64,000 bases of DNA from the NCBI RefSeq assembly GCF_000237085.1, contig NC_016627.1, positions 3,534,118 to 3,598,117 on the forward strand. Direction: 5' to 3'. Shown one piece after another: positions 19,501-30,477 of the stretch; positions within the stretch are counted from its first letter, which is position 1, and every line of letters begins with the position of its first letter. The notes under the pieces are model-generated. The model was given only the letters and a program-made list of their open reading frames with translations. It had not been told where the DNA came from and did no database searches. A program made the position numbers and the translations under genes. This DNA comes from Acetivibrio clariflavus DSM 19732. Its GTDB lineage: Bacteria > Bacillota > Clostridia > Acetivibrionales > Acetivibrionaceae.

Positions 19501-19777
19501 TTTTAATATTTTTTTCATTAGTTAAATTATATATACATAAACTTTTATTGTCAATGCAGTATTGATGCTTTAATCTTACTCACAATCAAATTGTTTTATT
19601 TTTAACAAAATTCTTTCCCATTTTTATTTGTCGTGATATAATATTTTTTGTCATAATATGTTGATTTTTAAAATATTATTAAGCATAAAGATATATAAGT
19701 TGTATGATGTGTTTAATTAATTTGTTAATTAATTAACATTATCTAACTGTAATACATAGCCACAAGGAGGATTTATT

Positions 19778-21103
19778 TTGTTAGCTGTAAAATTTATTAG
19801 CCTTTCCCTGATAGGCATAATACAGGAAACTATTATAGGTATTATCTTACTGCTTATTTTTAATTTGGAATTTAATTGGAAAAAGGTGTTTTCCTATGCC
19901 CTGGTTATGGGATTGTCCGGCAGTTTTTCAGCAACATTTTTACGTCAGGCAGGCCCTACAGCCTATATATTCATTTTTGTATTTACGGCTTTATTTATCT
20001 TGCTGTTTTTTTATAAATTCAGTCTGTTAAAAAGCATTATGGCAATGTGCATACTATATCTTCTAAAAGCCATTGTATCCACTTTGTGTCTTCCCATATA
20101 CAAGTTATTTTACAGGACTGATTTCAATGCAGTAAACATGACGCTAATCGAGCACCTTATCTCTCAACGGCTTGGAACAGTGCTTTTTATTATCATAGCA
20201 TTGATAATATACCTGTTTAAGTACAAAATAGATATGCCTGATGATTTTAGTAAAAAAAGTACTGTGACGGTTGTAATTAATGTTATAATATCCATTCTCC
20301 TTTTATATCCGAATATTATACATCTTCATAACTATATGCACAACGAAACCTCTCCCTTGCTTATTTATAACTCTATATCCCTTGTATTTATTGTTTTAAT
20401 AAATACCATAAACTTTATCAAGTTCGGAAAAATAGAGATATTAAAACAAAATGTCGAATTTCAGAATTTATATATCCAGACACTCAATGAAATGATAGAC
20501 AGTCTCAGAGGATTTAAGCATGACTACAACAACATGTTACAGGTAATGCAAGGTTATATTTCCGTCAACGATATGGAAGGATTGAAGAATTTTCACAGCC
20601 AATTATTGGCAGAATCGAGAAAAATAAATAATTTTGTTCCTCTGAATTCATATATAAAAGATGTCCCGCCGGTATATGGACTTTTGCTGTCAAAAATATC
20701 CTATTCTGAGATTAAGAATGTAACGATTAACATTACAGTTACGTGTAAACTAAAAATAACAAATATAAAGATTTATGATTTTTGCAAAATACTTGGAATA
20801 TTATTGGATAACGCAATTGAAGCTGCTGCTGAAAGTGAAAAGAAGCTGGTTGAGTTGTCTATAAGAGAATCCCCTGACAAAAGTTCCCTTTTTATTGAAA
20901 TAACCAACTCCTGCATTGGAACTGTTGATATTTCCTCCATATTCAAAGATGGATATACTACAAAAAAAGATCACACAGGATTTGGGCTATGGGAAGTACA
21001 AAAAATTTTGTCAAAATATAAGAACTGCAAGTTATATACAAATGTGTGGGAAAACTATTTCTCGCAAAAAATTGAAATTGCATATAACCTTACTAATGAA
21101 TAA
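19778..21103 (+). CDS. GHKL-family sensor histidine kinase (AgrC/CitA-like), orphan
   Basis: 441 residues from a TTG start at 19778, supported by a perfect AAGGAGG at 19764-19770. The N-terminal ~200 residues form about six membrane helices. The cytoplasmic part has an H-box FKHDYNNMLQ (phospho-His near residue 248), an N-box LLDNAIEAA (near 343) and a G-box HTGFGLW (near 398), the arrangement of quorum-type or peptide-sensing GHKL kinases. No response regulator gene is adjacent. The next gene on the same strand, 184 bases downstream, is the large GH48-GH9 cellulase. That suggests a possible but unproven role in sensing polysaccharide breakdown or a peptide. Confidence 0.88.
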   Translation: MLAVKFISLSLIGIIQETIIGIILLLIFNLEFNWKKVFSYALVMGLSGSFSATFLRQAGPTAYIFIFVFTALFILLFFYKFSLLKSIMAMCILYLLKAIVSTLCLPIYKLFYRTDFNAVNMTLIEHLISQRLGTVLFIIIALIIYLFKYKIDMPDDFSKKSTVTVVINVIISILLLYPNIIHLHNYMHNETSPLLIYNSISLVFIVLINTINFIKFGKIEILKQNVEFQNLYIQTLNEMIDSLRGFKHDYNNMLQVMQGYISVNDMEGLKNFHSQLLAESRKINNFVPLNSYIKDVPPVYGLLLSKISYSEIKNVTINITVTCKLKITNIKIYDFCKILGILLDNAIEAAAESEKKLVELSIRESPDKSSLFIEITNSCIGTVDISSIFKDGYTTKKDHTGFGLWEVQKILSKYKNCKLYTNVWENYFSQKIEIAYNLTNE

Positions 21104-21287
21104 CGCCATCGATGACATATACTTCTTTTCATACTTTAAAAAAGCATTTAAATTGCCATTATCTTTTTATTATAATTCCAATATTAATGCTTAAATTGCC
21201 ATGGATTATTTAAAAGCTCTGTCGGACAGACTCATGTATACCAAAAATAGCTTTATACACGAATTACTGTCCAGAGGTGACTTTTTT

Positions 21288-24200
21288 ATGAGAATATTTG
21301 AAATACCAAGGAGAAGAAACAGATTTATAGCTTTGGTAACAATTTTTATTACATTCTGTATAATACTCGTAATTTACAATAAAAATGCCAAAAACACTTT
21401 TAACAATAATCCCGATAAAAAGAACTCTCCCACATCAAAGTCTCAAAATTCCACAGTATATGCCGACAGATTCCTGGAGCTGTTTAATGATATTCAAACC
21501 AAAGGATATTTGAGTGAAGAAGGAATCCCATACCATTCCATTGAAACATTGTTGGTTGAAGCACCTGATTATGGTCATCAGACCACAAGTGAAGCCTTCA
21601 GTTACATGGTTTGGCTGGGTGCAACCTATGGCAAATTGACGGGAGACTGGTCTTATTATAAAAATGCATGGGATTTAACCGAAAAATACATAATTCCCGA
21701 TGCCCAAAAAGACCAACCGGGTGTTGATACCTATTCACCTAACAGCCCGGCTCAATATGCTCCTGAAGGTGATACTCCCAATGATTATCCCATTACAGGA
21801 GCTGCAAACGCACCTACCGGCATAGATCCCATAGCTGAAAGCCTTGCTTCTGCTTATGGTTCTAAAGCCATATACCAAATGCATTGGCTTCTTGACGTGG
21901 ATAATTTTTATAAATTCGGAAACCATGGCGACGGTACAAGCCGCTGTTCTTATATAAATACATATCAGCGCGGGCCTGAAGAATCGGTTTGGGAAACTGT
22001 ACCGCACCCATCCTGGGAAGATTTTAAATGGGGTGAAGGAGAAAAAGGCGGTTTTTTAAACCTCTTTGGCAATTTTGGCCAGCCGGCAAAACAATGGCGT
22101 TACACTTCTGCCTCCGATGCCGATGCAAGACAGGTTCAAGCCTCCTATTGGGCTTATCTTTGGGCAAAAGAACAAGGTGTTGAAGGAGAACTGTCAGAAT
22201 ATACCGATAAAGCAGCAAAAATGGGAGATTATTTGAGATATACATTTTTTGATAAATATTTCAGACCCATCGGTGTTCAAGACAGTTCTGCCGCTGGTAC
22301 AGGTTATGACAGCTGCCATTATCTTTTATCATGGTACATGTCCTGGGGCGGAGATATTGGCGGTGCATGGAGTTGGAGAATAGGCAGTTCCCACTGCCAT
22401 CAGGGCTATCAAAATCTTGTAGCAGCCTATGCCCTGTCACAGGAACCCGCCTTAAAGCCAAAGGCACAAGGATCGCAGGAAGACTGGCAAAAAAGTTTGA
22501 AACGCCAGATTGAATTGTATCAGTACCTCCAAAGTGCAGAAGGTGCCATTGCAGGAGGCGTCACCAACAGTTGGCAGGGTAGATATTCCAAATATCCTGC
22601 CGGCAAAAGCACTTTTTACGATATGGCCTATGATTACCAACCTGTGTACCATGACCCTCCAAGCAATAATTGGTTCGGCTTCCAGGCCTGGTCAATGGAA
22701 AGAGTAATGCAGTTCTATTATCTTTCGGGAGACCCGGATATAAAAAATGTATGCGATAAATGGGTAAAATGGGCTTTATCCCATACAAAACTAAAAAATG
22801 ACGGTACTTATGAAATTCCTTCAACCCTTGAGTGGTCAGGTGAACCGGATACCTGGAGAGGCAAACCAACAGAAAATTCAAACCTTCACTGCAAAGTTAA
22901 GGACTACACACAGGATGTGGGGGTCACCGCTTCGTATGCTAAGGCTCTCATTTTCTATGCAGCTGCCACCGAAAAACACACCGGTACAATGCATAGCGAA
23001 GCTAAAAACATGGCAAAAGAACTTCTAGACAGAATGTGGACAAACTACAGAGATGACAAGGGTGTCGCAGCCCCGGAAGAAAGAGAAGATTATAAGCGTT
23101 TCTTCGACGAAGTTTATATACCAGCAGGCTTTAGCGGAACAAACGGTCAGGGTGCTCAAATCAAAAACGGCATAACTTTTATCGACCTTCGTCCCGACTA
23201 CAAAAAAGATCCTGATTATGCGAAAGTGGAAGAAGCAGTTAAGAACGGTAAAAATCCGGTTATGACTTATCACCGTTTCTGGTCCCAGGCTTCTATTGCC
23301 ATTGCCAATGCAATGTACCACATATACATTGAAAAAGAGGATGGGCTTATTACCGAAACATCAGAGACTGAAAATTCAACTGATATCAATGTTTCCAAAG
23401 ATACGGATAATATTCAAAGCAATGGCATTTACAAATATAAATATAAAAACAACATACCGCCGCAACCTCAGGCTAAAGGTCCCTATAACTACGGAGAAGC
23501 ATTGCAGAAAGCCATATTCTTTTACGACTGCCAGCGTTCCGGAAAATTAAGTTCCACTGTCCTTCGCCTGAACTGGCGGGGAGATTCCGGTCTTAATGAC
23601 GGAAAGGATGTGGGACTTGACCTTACCGGAGGATTTTATGACGCCGGTGACCACGTTAAATTCAATCTCCCCATGGCTTATACAACTACAATGCTGTGCT
23701 GGGCGGCTTATGAATACAAGGATGCCTTTGTAAACAGCGGCCAGTTTGAGCCCCTTCTGGAAAATATAAAATGGGCCACCGATTACTTCATCAAATGCCA
23801 TCCAGAACCGAATGTATACTACTACCAGGTGGGGGACGGAAACGCCGACCATGCCTGGTGGGGGCCGGCCGAAGCAATGCCTATGGAAAGACCCGCCTAT
23901 AAGCTGGACAAATCCTCTCCCGGCTCGGCAGTTTCTGCCCAGACGGCTGCTGCATTGGCCTCTGCTTCTATTATCTTTAAGGATATTGATGCTGATTATT
24001 CCAAAGAGTGCTTAAAACACGCAAAAGAACTTTTTGAGTTTGCCGACAGCACCAAAAGTGACACTGGCTATACTGCTGCCAAAGGCTTTTACGATTCATG
24101 GAGCGGTTTCTATGACGAGCTTTCCTGGGCAGGTGTATGGCTTTACATGGCCACAAACGATAAAACCTATCTTAAAAAAGCAGAGGATTATGTTAATTAT

Positions 24201-25913
24201 TGGGAAAAAGAACCCCAATCCAATGCTATAAAATATACCTGGAGCCACTGCTGGGATGATGTGCATTACGGTGCTGAACTATTGCTTGCGAAGCTAACCA
24301 ATGGAAACAGCAAATATAAAGAAGCTATAGAAATGCATCTGGACTGGTGGACAACGGGGTACAACGGCAACCGTATAAAATACACACCGAAAGGTCTTGC
24401 ATGGCTTGACCAGTGGGGTTCTTTAAGATATGCCACCACAACTGCCTTTTTAGCCTGTGTATATTCCGACTGGCCCGGTGCAGACAAAACCAAGGCAAAA
24501 AATTACATCAAATTTGCCGAAAGCCAGGCCAATTATGCATTAGGCAGTACCGGACGAAGCTTTGTTGTAGGATTTGGTAAAAACCCTCCGGAACATCCTC
24601 ACCATAGAACTGCCCACGGTTCATGGGCAAACAGCATGAGTATTCCTGAAAAACACAGACATGTCCTTTACGGTGCTCTTGTGGGAGGCCCCGATTCGGA
24701 GGATAACTACAGAGATGAGGTTAGCGATTATGTTTGCAACGAAGTGGCCTGCGATTACAATGCAGGATTTGTAGGATTGCTGGCAAGAATGTACAATACT
24801 TATTACGGAAGTCCTTCCGAAACCTTTAACGGTATAGAAGAAATAACCGAGGACGAAATATTTGTTGAAGCCGGTGTCAATGCTTCAGGTAGCAATTTTA
24901 TCGAAATAAAGGCTGTTATCAACAATAAGTCTGCATGGCCGGCCAGAGTATGCGAAAACCTTTCCTTTAACTATTATATTGATATAAGCGAAGCCATAAA
25001 TGCCGGTCACTCGGCTTCCGATATAAAGGTAAGCGCCAACTATAATCAGGGTGCAAAGGTTTCCGAACTGAAACCCTTAAAAGGCAACATTTATTATGTA
25101 ACGGTCGATTTCAGCGGAACAAAGATTTTCCCGGGAAGTCAGTCGGACTATAAGAAAGAAGTGCAGTTCAGAATATCTGCTCCGGAAGGAACATCTTATT
25201 TCGATCCGCAGAATGATTATTCCTATAAAGGCCTTGCATCAAATTCGATGATAAAGACCAAGCATATACCGGTTTATGATAAAGGTACTCTGGTATTCGG
25301 AACTGAGCCGGACGGAAAACAATCTGCTTCGGATAACACCTCAAATGAAACTGCTCCGCTGCCAACAAGCAATACAGCACTCCAGAATACTTCTGCTCCA
25401 ATACCGCCAACACCGGTAGCTTCCAACTCAAACAGCAATAAAAACACCTCTGGTGGCAACGGAAAAGTCGTTATTCAATATACCAACGGAAATGCCACTG
25501 ATTCCACAAACGGAATCAATCCAAGGCTAAGACTTGTAAATAACGGCAATTCTAGCATTAACCTTAGTGATGTAAAAATCCGGTATTATTACACCATCGA
25601 TGGCGAAAAACCTCAGACCTTCTGGTGTGATTGGAGTTCTGCCGGAACCTCCAATGTCACCGGTTCCTTTAATAAACTTACTGCTGCCAAAAATGGCGCT
25701 GATTATTACCTGGAGATAAGCTTTGCAAGTGGAGCAGGTACTTTAGAACCCGGCAGCAGTGTTGATATACAGGCCAGATTTTCCAAAAATGACTGGACCA
25801 ATTACAACCAGTCCAACGATTACTCCTTCATATCAACGGCCTCTGATTATACGGAAAACAGCAAAATTACGGTATATGTTTCAGGAAAGCTTGTATGGGG
25901 TAATGAACCGTAA
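21288..25913 (+). CDS. Bifunctional GH48-GH9-CBM3c-CBM3b cellulase, non-cellulosomal
   Basis: 1541 residues from the ATG at 21288, chosen because AGAGGTGA lies seven bases upstream (a longer in-frame start at 21201 lacks such a site). Order: basic start and one hydrophobic helix (residues about 13-30, no clear signal-peptidase site, so perhaps an anchor); GH48 processive exocellulase (about 57-700) with acid Glu102 in [15 protein letters not shown]; linker; GH9 (about 730-1170) with [12 protein letters not shown] near 784, HHRTAHGSW near 1105 and the catalytic Glu of [11 protein letters not shown] near 1150; CBM3c (about 1195-1340); Ser/Thr/Pro/Asn-rich linker; CBM3b (about 1392-1541). There is no dockerin. 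In A. thermocellus the free enzymes Cel48Y and Cel9I are separate and synergistic; here the two activities are joined. Caldicellulosiruptor CelA joins them in the opposite order. Confidence 0.95.
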   Translation: MRIFEIPRRRNRFIALVTIFITFCIILVIYNKNAKNTFNNNPDKKNSPTSKSQNSTVYADRFLELFNDIQTKGYLSEEGIPYHSIETLLVEAPDYGHQTTSEAFSYMVWLGATYGKLTGDWSYYKNAWDLTEKYIIPDAQKDQPGVDTYSPNSPAQYAPEGDTPNDYPITGAANAPTGIDPIAESLASAYGSKAIYQMHWLLDVDNFYKFGNHGDGTSRCSYINTYQRGPEESVWETVPHPSWEDFKWGEGEKGGFLNLFGNFGQPAKQWRYTSASDADARQVQASYWAYLWAKEQGVEGELSEYTDKAAKMGDYLRYTFFDKYFRPIGVQDSSAAGTGYDSCHYLLSWYMSWGGDIGGAWSWRIGSSHCHQGYQNLVAAYALSQEPALKPKAQGSQEDWQKSLKRQIELYQYLQSAEGAIAGGVTNSWQGRYSKYPAGKSTFYDMAYDYQPVYHDPPSNNWFGFQAWSMERVMQFYYLSGDPDIKNVCDKWVKWALSHTKLKNDGTYEIPSTLEWSGEPDTWRGKPTENSNLHCKVKDYTQDVGVTASYAKALIFYAAATEKHTGTMHSEAKNMAKELLDRMWTNYRDDKGVAAPEEREDYKRFFDEVYIPAGFSGTNGQGAQIKNGITFIDLRPDYKKDPDYAKVEEAVKNGKNPVMTYHRFWSQASIAIANAMYHIYIEKEDGLITETSETENSTDINVSKDTDNIQSNGIYKYKYKNNIPPQPQAKGPYNYGEALQKAIFFYDCQRSGKLSSTVLRLNWRGDSGLNDGKDVGLDLTGGFYDAGDHVKFNLPMAYTTTMLCWAAYEYKDAFVNSGQFEPLLENIKWATDYFIKCHPEPNVYYYQVGDGNADHAWWGPAEAMPMERPAYKLDKSSPGSAVSAQTAAALASASIIFKDIDADYSKECLKHAKELFEFADSTKSDTGYTAAKGFYDSWSGFYDELSWAGVWLYMATNDKTYLKKAEDYVNYWEKEPQSNAIKYTWSHCWDDVHYGAELLLAKLTNGNSKYKEAIEMHLDWWTTGYNGNRIKYTPKGLAWLDQWGSLRYATTTAFLACVYSDWPGADKTKAKNYIKFAESQANYALGSTGRSFVVGFGKNPPEHPHHRTAHGSWANSMSIPEKHRHVLYGALVGGPDSEDNYRDEVSDYVCNEVACDYNAGFVGLLARMYNTYYGSPSETFNGIEEITEDEIFVEAGVNASGSNFIEIKAVINNKSAWPARVCENLSFNYYIDISEAINAGHSASDIKVSANYNQGAKVSELKPLKGNIYYVTVDFSGTKIFPGSQSDYKKEVQFRISAPEGTSYFDPQNDYSYKGLASNSMIKTKHIPVYDKGTLVFGTEPDGKQSASDNTSNETAPLPTSNTALQNTSAPIPPTPVASNSNSNKNTSGGNGKVVIQYTNGNATDSTNGINPRLRLVNNGNSSINLSDVKIRYYYTIDGEKPQTFWCDWSSAGTSNVTGSFNKLTAAKNGADYYLEISFASGAGTLEPGSSVDIQARFSKNDWTNYNQSNDYSFISTASDYTENSKITVYVSGKLVWGNEP

Positions 25914-25973
25914 TTAATGCTTTTATAACGTGAAAAGATACTCATTATTGTTCCGGTACAGTTCATATTGTGA

Positions 25974-26023
25974 TAAAAAAATCCTTCTATCATTTGTAAA
26001 CATCTGATAGAAGGATTTTTTAT
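25974..26023. terminator. Bidirectional terminator between cellulase and mannosyltransferase
   Basis: Arms AAATCCTTCTATCA and TGATAGAAGGATTT pair, with A-runs before and T-runs after, so it can end transcription from both sides. It sits between the rightward cellulase gene and the leftward mannosyltransferase gene. Confidence 0.9.
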
Positions 26024-26068
26024 TTCCTAAAACTTATTCAGCCATAGCTCGTCCTCTTCCTGGCCATA

Positions 26069-28663
26069 TTAGCGCACATTTATCCATTTAACATAGTTAA
26101 GATAACTTGTCGGAACTTCCATACCCGATATTGCTGGATATAGCAATATGAACAACGCTAATGTAATTGCAAGATAACTGTATATAAATACAGTTGAAAT
26201 TTTATAAGCAGTTTCCCCAGCCGATTGGCTTCCAAAATCTCTTGTTACAATTTGCGGGAAATCTTCCCTCAAGAAGTTCAACACATACACTATACACAGT
26301 ATCAAAAACGGTACCGACGTAAAGAAGTGATATATAAATATACAACGTGATACCCTGAACCACGGAAGGTATTGGAAGGCAAAGGCAACCAGGAACGGTA
26401 CTGCCCTTTTATCCTTCTTGGCAATACTTATGATTACTGCAACAAAGACACATACAATTCCAAACCAAAATACTGCCGGATTTCCCATAACGTACATCAA
26501 TGATGTTCTGTCATATGGAAGATTTGTATTCCTATATTCAAGCAGCGGCTTTTGAATCAAAGGCCACGAATAAGCCGGCGATTCAAAAGGATGGCTGTCA
26601 GTAAGGTTTGAATGATAATTATACATATTTACCTGATATCTCCATACTTCTCCGAGATTGTGTCCGTCCCCCGGCAGTGTGATTATAGGCAAATAGGAAG
26701 CTGTATATATCAGTATAGGTATTATTACAAAGAATATTACACAAGCCAAAGAAGGCTTTATAAAGTGATTTATAAACCAGCTATTTATTTTTTCCTTTCT
26801 TGCCGTTTCACTCATTTTCTTTCTTCTAAGCTGCTTATTGTAGCTTCTGTACTCCAGTATCTTTGAAGTGAAATAAAGAACAGCTAGTCCGCCTCCGGCA
26901 TATACCGCAGTCCATTTGCTTGCACAGCCCAGGCCCCAGAATATTCCCGACAGCAACAACGGCACAAGGCTCTTTTTAAATCCAACCTCATAGGACTTGT
27001 TTATAAAACTGTCATACATAAAGTAATATGCCAGGATTACAAACAAAGCCGGATATGAATCGATTGTACCTATTCTTGTCTGTGCAAAGTGCATACATTC
27101 GAAAGCTATAAGGAAGGCAGGAATAAAGCCGTATATTCTCTTGCGGAATATCTTCTTTCCGAACAAATACATAGCCGGAACCATAGCCACTCCAAAGAGA
27201 GTTCCCATAACACGCCATCCAAAAGGATTTACTCCGAAAATGAGCATTCCCAAAGCAATTATAAGCTTTCCTAAAGGCGGGTGTGTCGTCTCATAGGGTT
27301 CCATCCTGTATATGTGTTCGAAAGCTGTTCTTGGATGATATATTTCATCAAAATATGTTGAGGTCATAAAGTTGTTCTCATAAACACCAATATCCTGCTC
27401 ATCAAAGAGATTTTCCGGAGTCCCTCTGTCGTTTCTGCCCAATTTTTCCACTTCAACAGTAAAATTGGTTACAGGTTGGTCACTGCCATTTTCAAAAAAT
27501 ACTATTTCATTTAATGTACCGCCAATTCTCTGTACTCTCAATCTCAAATTCTGAGCTCTGAACTGGACATTTTCATTTCCCCACCCAAACGCCTTATATA
27601 CATCCTGGTTTATAGTGGCAATAGGTACATAATTACCTTCAGCATTTAGGTATTCAATTCTGAGGGAAACATCCCCTATACCGTAATAATAAGCAATTTT
27701 TGAGAAATCATATTCACGGTCAAAGTTCAGATTTATAGTAGTCCCCAGTTCGGAAGGCTGCCAGAAAGTTTCCGGAACATTTGTGCTTCCCAACTTATAC
27801 AGTGCAATAACTGCATAAACCAAAGTTATTGCAGTCATAAGAATCCAATCTTTTCTGTCTACCTTGAATGGCTTTGCATCCGAAACATCTTCTAAAGAAT
27901 CTTTCGAGTTTTCATTCTTTTGGTTAACAGCCTTTTTGCCTTTGCTGTTTTTATCCTCTTTTCCGGACTTAAAAAATACAAAAGATGTAATTACCCCTAT
28001 AGCCACTGCCAATGCTGCTATTAAAGCTATTAACCAACCTTTGCCGCTTGACTGGTCTGCTGTTTCGGCAGGTTGATTATTTTGCTGAGAATTATACAAA
28101 CTAATTATGGCAGCACCTGCCGGAACATCCAGGGTTTCTTCCACTGTTATATCGTCAAAATATGCAGTTCCTGTACTTTCTCCACTATGACCTCCCACGC
28201 CGGCGGTAAGCTCAATTACCCGCTGGTCCGAGCCTGTCCTTCCGTACAATTCCACATAAGTCCAGTCATTTGTACCTTTCAATTCTGTTGTAGAAATAAA
28301 CGTTCCAAATATTGAAAGAATTGCACCTTTTCCCTGCTCAGACACATTTTCAGTCTTAATCCATCCGGATATTTTATACAAGGTATTTTCTTTCACACTG
28401 ACCATTTGACGAATTCTGGAATCGTTTGCAGAAGTGTTGGTTATTTTGACGCAATTGTTACCTGAATGGGCAATCTCCGGGTCAGTAATCAGAGTAACTT
28501 CGGTTGAAGTATTGTAACTCCATTTGTCCCAAAAAGCAATATCCGAATTGCTTTCCTCAAATCCGGGATTTAAAACTTCATTTGCCCCTTCAGCATAAGC
28601 AGCCCCCAGTTGAAAAAAAACAAGAGACAGAGCAAATATGGCTGCAATCAGTTTTTTTGACAT
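26069..28663 (-). CDS. Dolichyl-phosphate-mannose--protein mannosyltransferase-like membrane protein (GT39) with N-terminal CBM domain
   Basis: 864 residues. A signal peptide (1-24) is followed by a beta-sandwich like CBM4/9/22 (about 27-185, beginning EVLNPGFEESNSDIAFWDKW). Then come a membrane helix (about 208-230), a charged linker and a large multi-helix C-terminal part. This last has the family segment FDEIYHPRTAFEHIYRMEPYETTHPPLGK with its acidic residue and HPPLGK motif, as in PMT/GT39 enzymes. The family transfers sugar from a lipid phosphate carrier to Ser/Thr of exported proteins, here perhaps glycosylating the linkers of cellulases or scaffoldins. Carrier and acceptor are inferred. 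It is transcribed leftward and ends at a shared terminator. Confidence 0.87.
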   Translation of the reverse strand: MSKKLIAAIFALSLVFFQLGAAYAEGANEVLNPGFEESNSDIAFWDKWSYNTSTEVTLITDPEIAHSGNNCVKITNTSANDSRIRQMVSVKENTLYKISGWIKTENVSEQGKGAILSIFGTFISTTELKGTNDWTYVELYGRTGSDQRVIELTAGVGGHSGESTGTAYFDDITVEETLDVPAGAAIISLYNSQQNNQPAETADQSSGKGWLIALIAALAVAIGVITSFVFFKSGKEDKNSKGKKAVNQKNENSKDSLEDVSDAKPFKVDRKDWILMTAITLVYAVIALYKLGSTNVPETFWQPSELGTTINLNFDREYDFSKIAYYYGIGDVSLRIEYLNAEGNYVPIATINQDVYKAFGWGNENVQFRAQNLRLRVQRIGGTLNEIVFFENGSDQPVTNFTVEVEKLGRNDRGTPENLFDEQDIGVYENNFMTSTYFDEIYHPRTAFEHIYRMEPYETTHPPLGKLIIALGMLIFGVNPFGWRVMGTLFGVAMVPAMYLFGKKIFRKRIYGFIPAFLIAFECMHFAQTRIGTIDSYPALFVILAYYFMYDSFINKSYEVGFKKSLVPLLLSGIFWGLGCASKWTAVYAGGGLAVLYFTSKILEYRSYNKQLRRKKMSETARKEKINSWFINHFIKPSLACVIFFVIIPILIYTASYLPIITLPGDGHNLGEVWRYQVNMYNYHSNLTDSHPFESPAYSWPLIQKPLLEYRNTNLPYDRTSLMYVMGNPAVFWFGIVCVFVAVIISIAKKDKRAVPFLVAFAFQYLPWFRVSRCIFIYHFFTSVPFLILCIVYVLNFLREDFPQIVTRDFGSQSAGETAYKISTVFIYSYLAITLALFILLYPAISGMEVPTSYLNYVKWINVR

Positions 28664-29077
28664 TTACGCGACCCCCTAGTTTAAATTTGTAAAATATTAA
28701 TTTTTTATTGACATAACTTTTTATACAGAAGAACTATAAACATCGAAATTTGTACCAAAAAAAAATAACTTATTTCGTCAAATTTAAAATCAAAGCCACA
28801 AAATCGTTAAGATATTCTATTTTAATTATATATACTTTAGGCCCGTATATCAACAAATAAATATCTTTGAATATTTTATGTATCTTTCATATATCGCCTT
28901 ATATCAGACTTCTTCTTTTGCTGTATAATTTCCCTTAACAAAGACAATTGAATTCCTTAATTTTTTAAAGCAAAAACTCCCTATTTAATTTGAATAGGTC
29001 ATAAACCCAATGGAAATAATATAATAAAACAGTAATAAATGGTATATTATGTGTATCTACGAAAGGAGGAATACACA
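28664..29077. other. Intergenic region between divergent genes
   Basis: Holds the promoters of the leftward mannosyltransferase gene and the rightward small membrane protein gene. It is AT-rich with several A/T runs. I see no RNA gene or repeat. Confidence 0.4.
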
Positions 29078-29233
29078 GTGAGATATACCAGAGTTGAGAA
29101 ATTCCGGCGATTACGGCGAGAACGCATTAAAAAAACAATTCTTTACGGTATAGTTCTACCGAGTACATCAATTTTGCTTGGATACCTTATATCATGCTTA
29201 TTTATACTACCCAGAATTTCCGGCACACCCTAA
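29078..29233 (+). CDS. Small basic single-span membrane protein
   Basis: 51 residues from a GTG at 29078, with AAAGGAGGA seven bases before it. The first 21 residues are strongly basic (RYTRVEKFRRLRRERIKK), followed by one membrane helix (ILYGIVLPSTSILLGYLISCLFIL) and a four-residue tail. The positive-inside rule puts the N-terminus in the cytoplasm. The start resembles that of clostridial SPOR-domain membrane proteins, but the outer domain is absent, so it may be a shortened relative. Function unknown. Confidence 0.6.
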   Translation: MRYTRVEKFRRLRRERIKKTILYGIVLPSTSILLGYLISCLFILPRISGTP

Positions 29234-29248
29234 AGGACACAGATTTTT

Positions 29249-29284
29249 TGCCCCGAAACTGTAGACAAATTTGGTTTCGGGGCA
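29249..29284. other. GC-rich hairpin between convergent genes
   Basis: Perfect arms TGCCCCGAAAC and GTTTCGGGGCA with a 14-base loop. The T-run is on the 5' side on the plus strand, so neither strand has a classical U-tract after the stem. Its place between two converging genes still suggests transcript ending or RNA protection. Confidence 0.5.
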
Positions 29285-29339
29285 TTAAAAGGCTTGCAAA
29301 TTCATGCAGAAAAGCTCATTATATTTATTTCAATTTTTC

Positions 29340-30092
29340 TCAGTCCACGCAAATAAAATCTTTCATATTTGCAAATTTACTTTGCCCTATGCCGGGAACA
29401 TTCATAATATCCTCTATTTTTTTAAATTTTCCGTTCTTCTCCCGGAAAGAAACTATCTTACTTGCTGTCGAAGGTCCAACACCGGGCAATGTTTCAAGTT
29501 CGGCCTCTGTGGCTGTATTGATGTTTATTTTGCCCTTTGAAGAACTCTTATTCTCACTTTCATTTTGGACAGCGCCTCCGCTGTCATTTCTTATCTCTAC
29601 ACCGGTTGTAACTTTATTTTGAGCAGTAACACCGGAATTGGAGTCAGCAGTTTCTCTTCCATTCGCTGCACCGTCCGAAACCGTCTCAGGCTTTGGCAGT
29701 ATTTTCAGCATAACATTTTCGTTTAGTACATAAGCAAGGTTGATATTGTCAAGATCGGCTCTATCTGTCGGGCCCCCGGCAGCCTTAATGGCATCCTCAA
29801 TTATCTGTCCCTTTTCAATGGTAACAACACCGGGGTTGTTAACTTCTCCAACCACATATACCTGTATTTTTTCTTTACTTTCTTCCATGTATACTGTCGA
29901 AGTTGCTTGGGGTGTACTTTTTTCTTCAATATTCAATATTCCTTCATCCAAGGACTTACTTATAATTATTTCACTCCCATCCCTGCTAATTAAAAATCCA
30001 ATAACTCCGATGTTTACAACTATAACAGCAATTAATAAAACAAATACTACCATTTTAACTTTTATTTCTTTGTTAAAAATGTTCTCAGGCAC
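29340..30092 (-). CDS. comEA: ComEA-type helix-hairpin-helix DNA-binding protein
   Basis: About 250 residues from a GTG at 30092, which has GGAGGG seven bases upstream (the ATG at 30113 overlaps that site). One membrane helix (about residues 11-31) anchors the protein. An SLBB domain follows (IQVYVVGEVNNPGVVTIEKG, about 80-145). After a low-complexity Asn/Gly/Ser linker comes the helix-hairpin-helix pair (INTATEAELETLPGVGPSTA and IEDIMNVPGIGQSKF). ComEA binds incoming double-stranded DNA at the cell surface during natural transformation. No comEC or comEB is adjacent. Confidence 0.92.
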   Translation of the reverse strand: MPENIFNKEIKVKMVVFVLLIAVIVVNIGVIGFLISRDGSEIIISKSLDEGILNIEEKSTPQATSTVYMEESKEKIQVYVVGEVNNPGVVTIEKGQIIEDAIKAAGGPTDRADLDNINLAYVLNENVMLKILPKPETVSDGAANGRETADSNSGVTAQNKVTTGVEIRNDSGGAVQNESENKSSSKGKININTATEAELETLPGVGPSTASKIVSFREKNGKFKKIEDIMNVPGIGQSKFANMKDFICVD

Positions 30093-30477
30093 TTGAATCC
30101 CTCCATGGAACATATAATTATCATCGATTGCTTATTGAATTTTAAAAGGGAACTTTTATAATTTATACTCGATATAAAAATCAATATTGATATATGTCAT
30201 ATTCTATGTAAATTCTTTTTTTCCTTTAATTACCTTAGACAATTTTAGCTCACCGGCTACTTTTATTTTTAGTTTTTTGGTATACTGTTGTTGTTATTTT
30301 TTTAGACGTAAAAAATATAATTTAATCGAATTTACTATCCGATTAGATTTTATATGCAATAACTATTTGCAAAATATATTATGTTGCCTTAATATATTTA
30401 TGTATTAAATTCTATTGGAAAGAAGGTACTGAAAACTTGAGTCGAACACGTAATTACACTTAATTTAAGGTATGTAA
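30093..30477. other. Intergenic region upstream of comEA
   Basis: About 380 very AT-rich bases carrying the comEA promoter and ending at the IS4-type element. The last seven bases (TATGTAA) are one copy of that element's target duplication. Nothing else recognised. Confidence 0.4.

Noticed and set aside
21735-25459. Minus-strand and other-frame open frames inside the cellulase gene
   Set aside because: They are shadows of a conserved coding sequence with unbroken GH48, GH9 and CBM3 domains.
29249-29284. Intrinsic terminator between the small membrane protein and comEA
   Set aside because: Perfect stem, but neither strand has a T-run after it.
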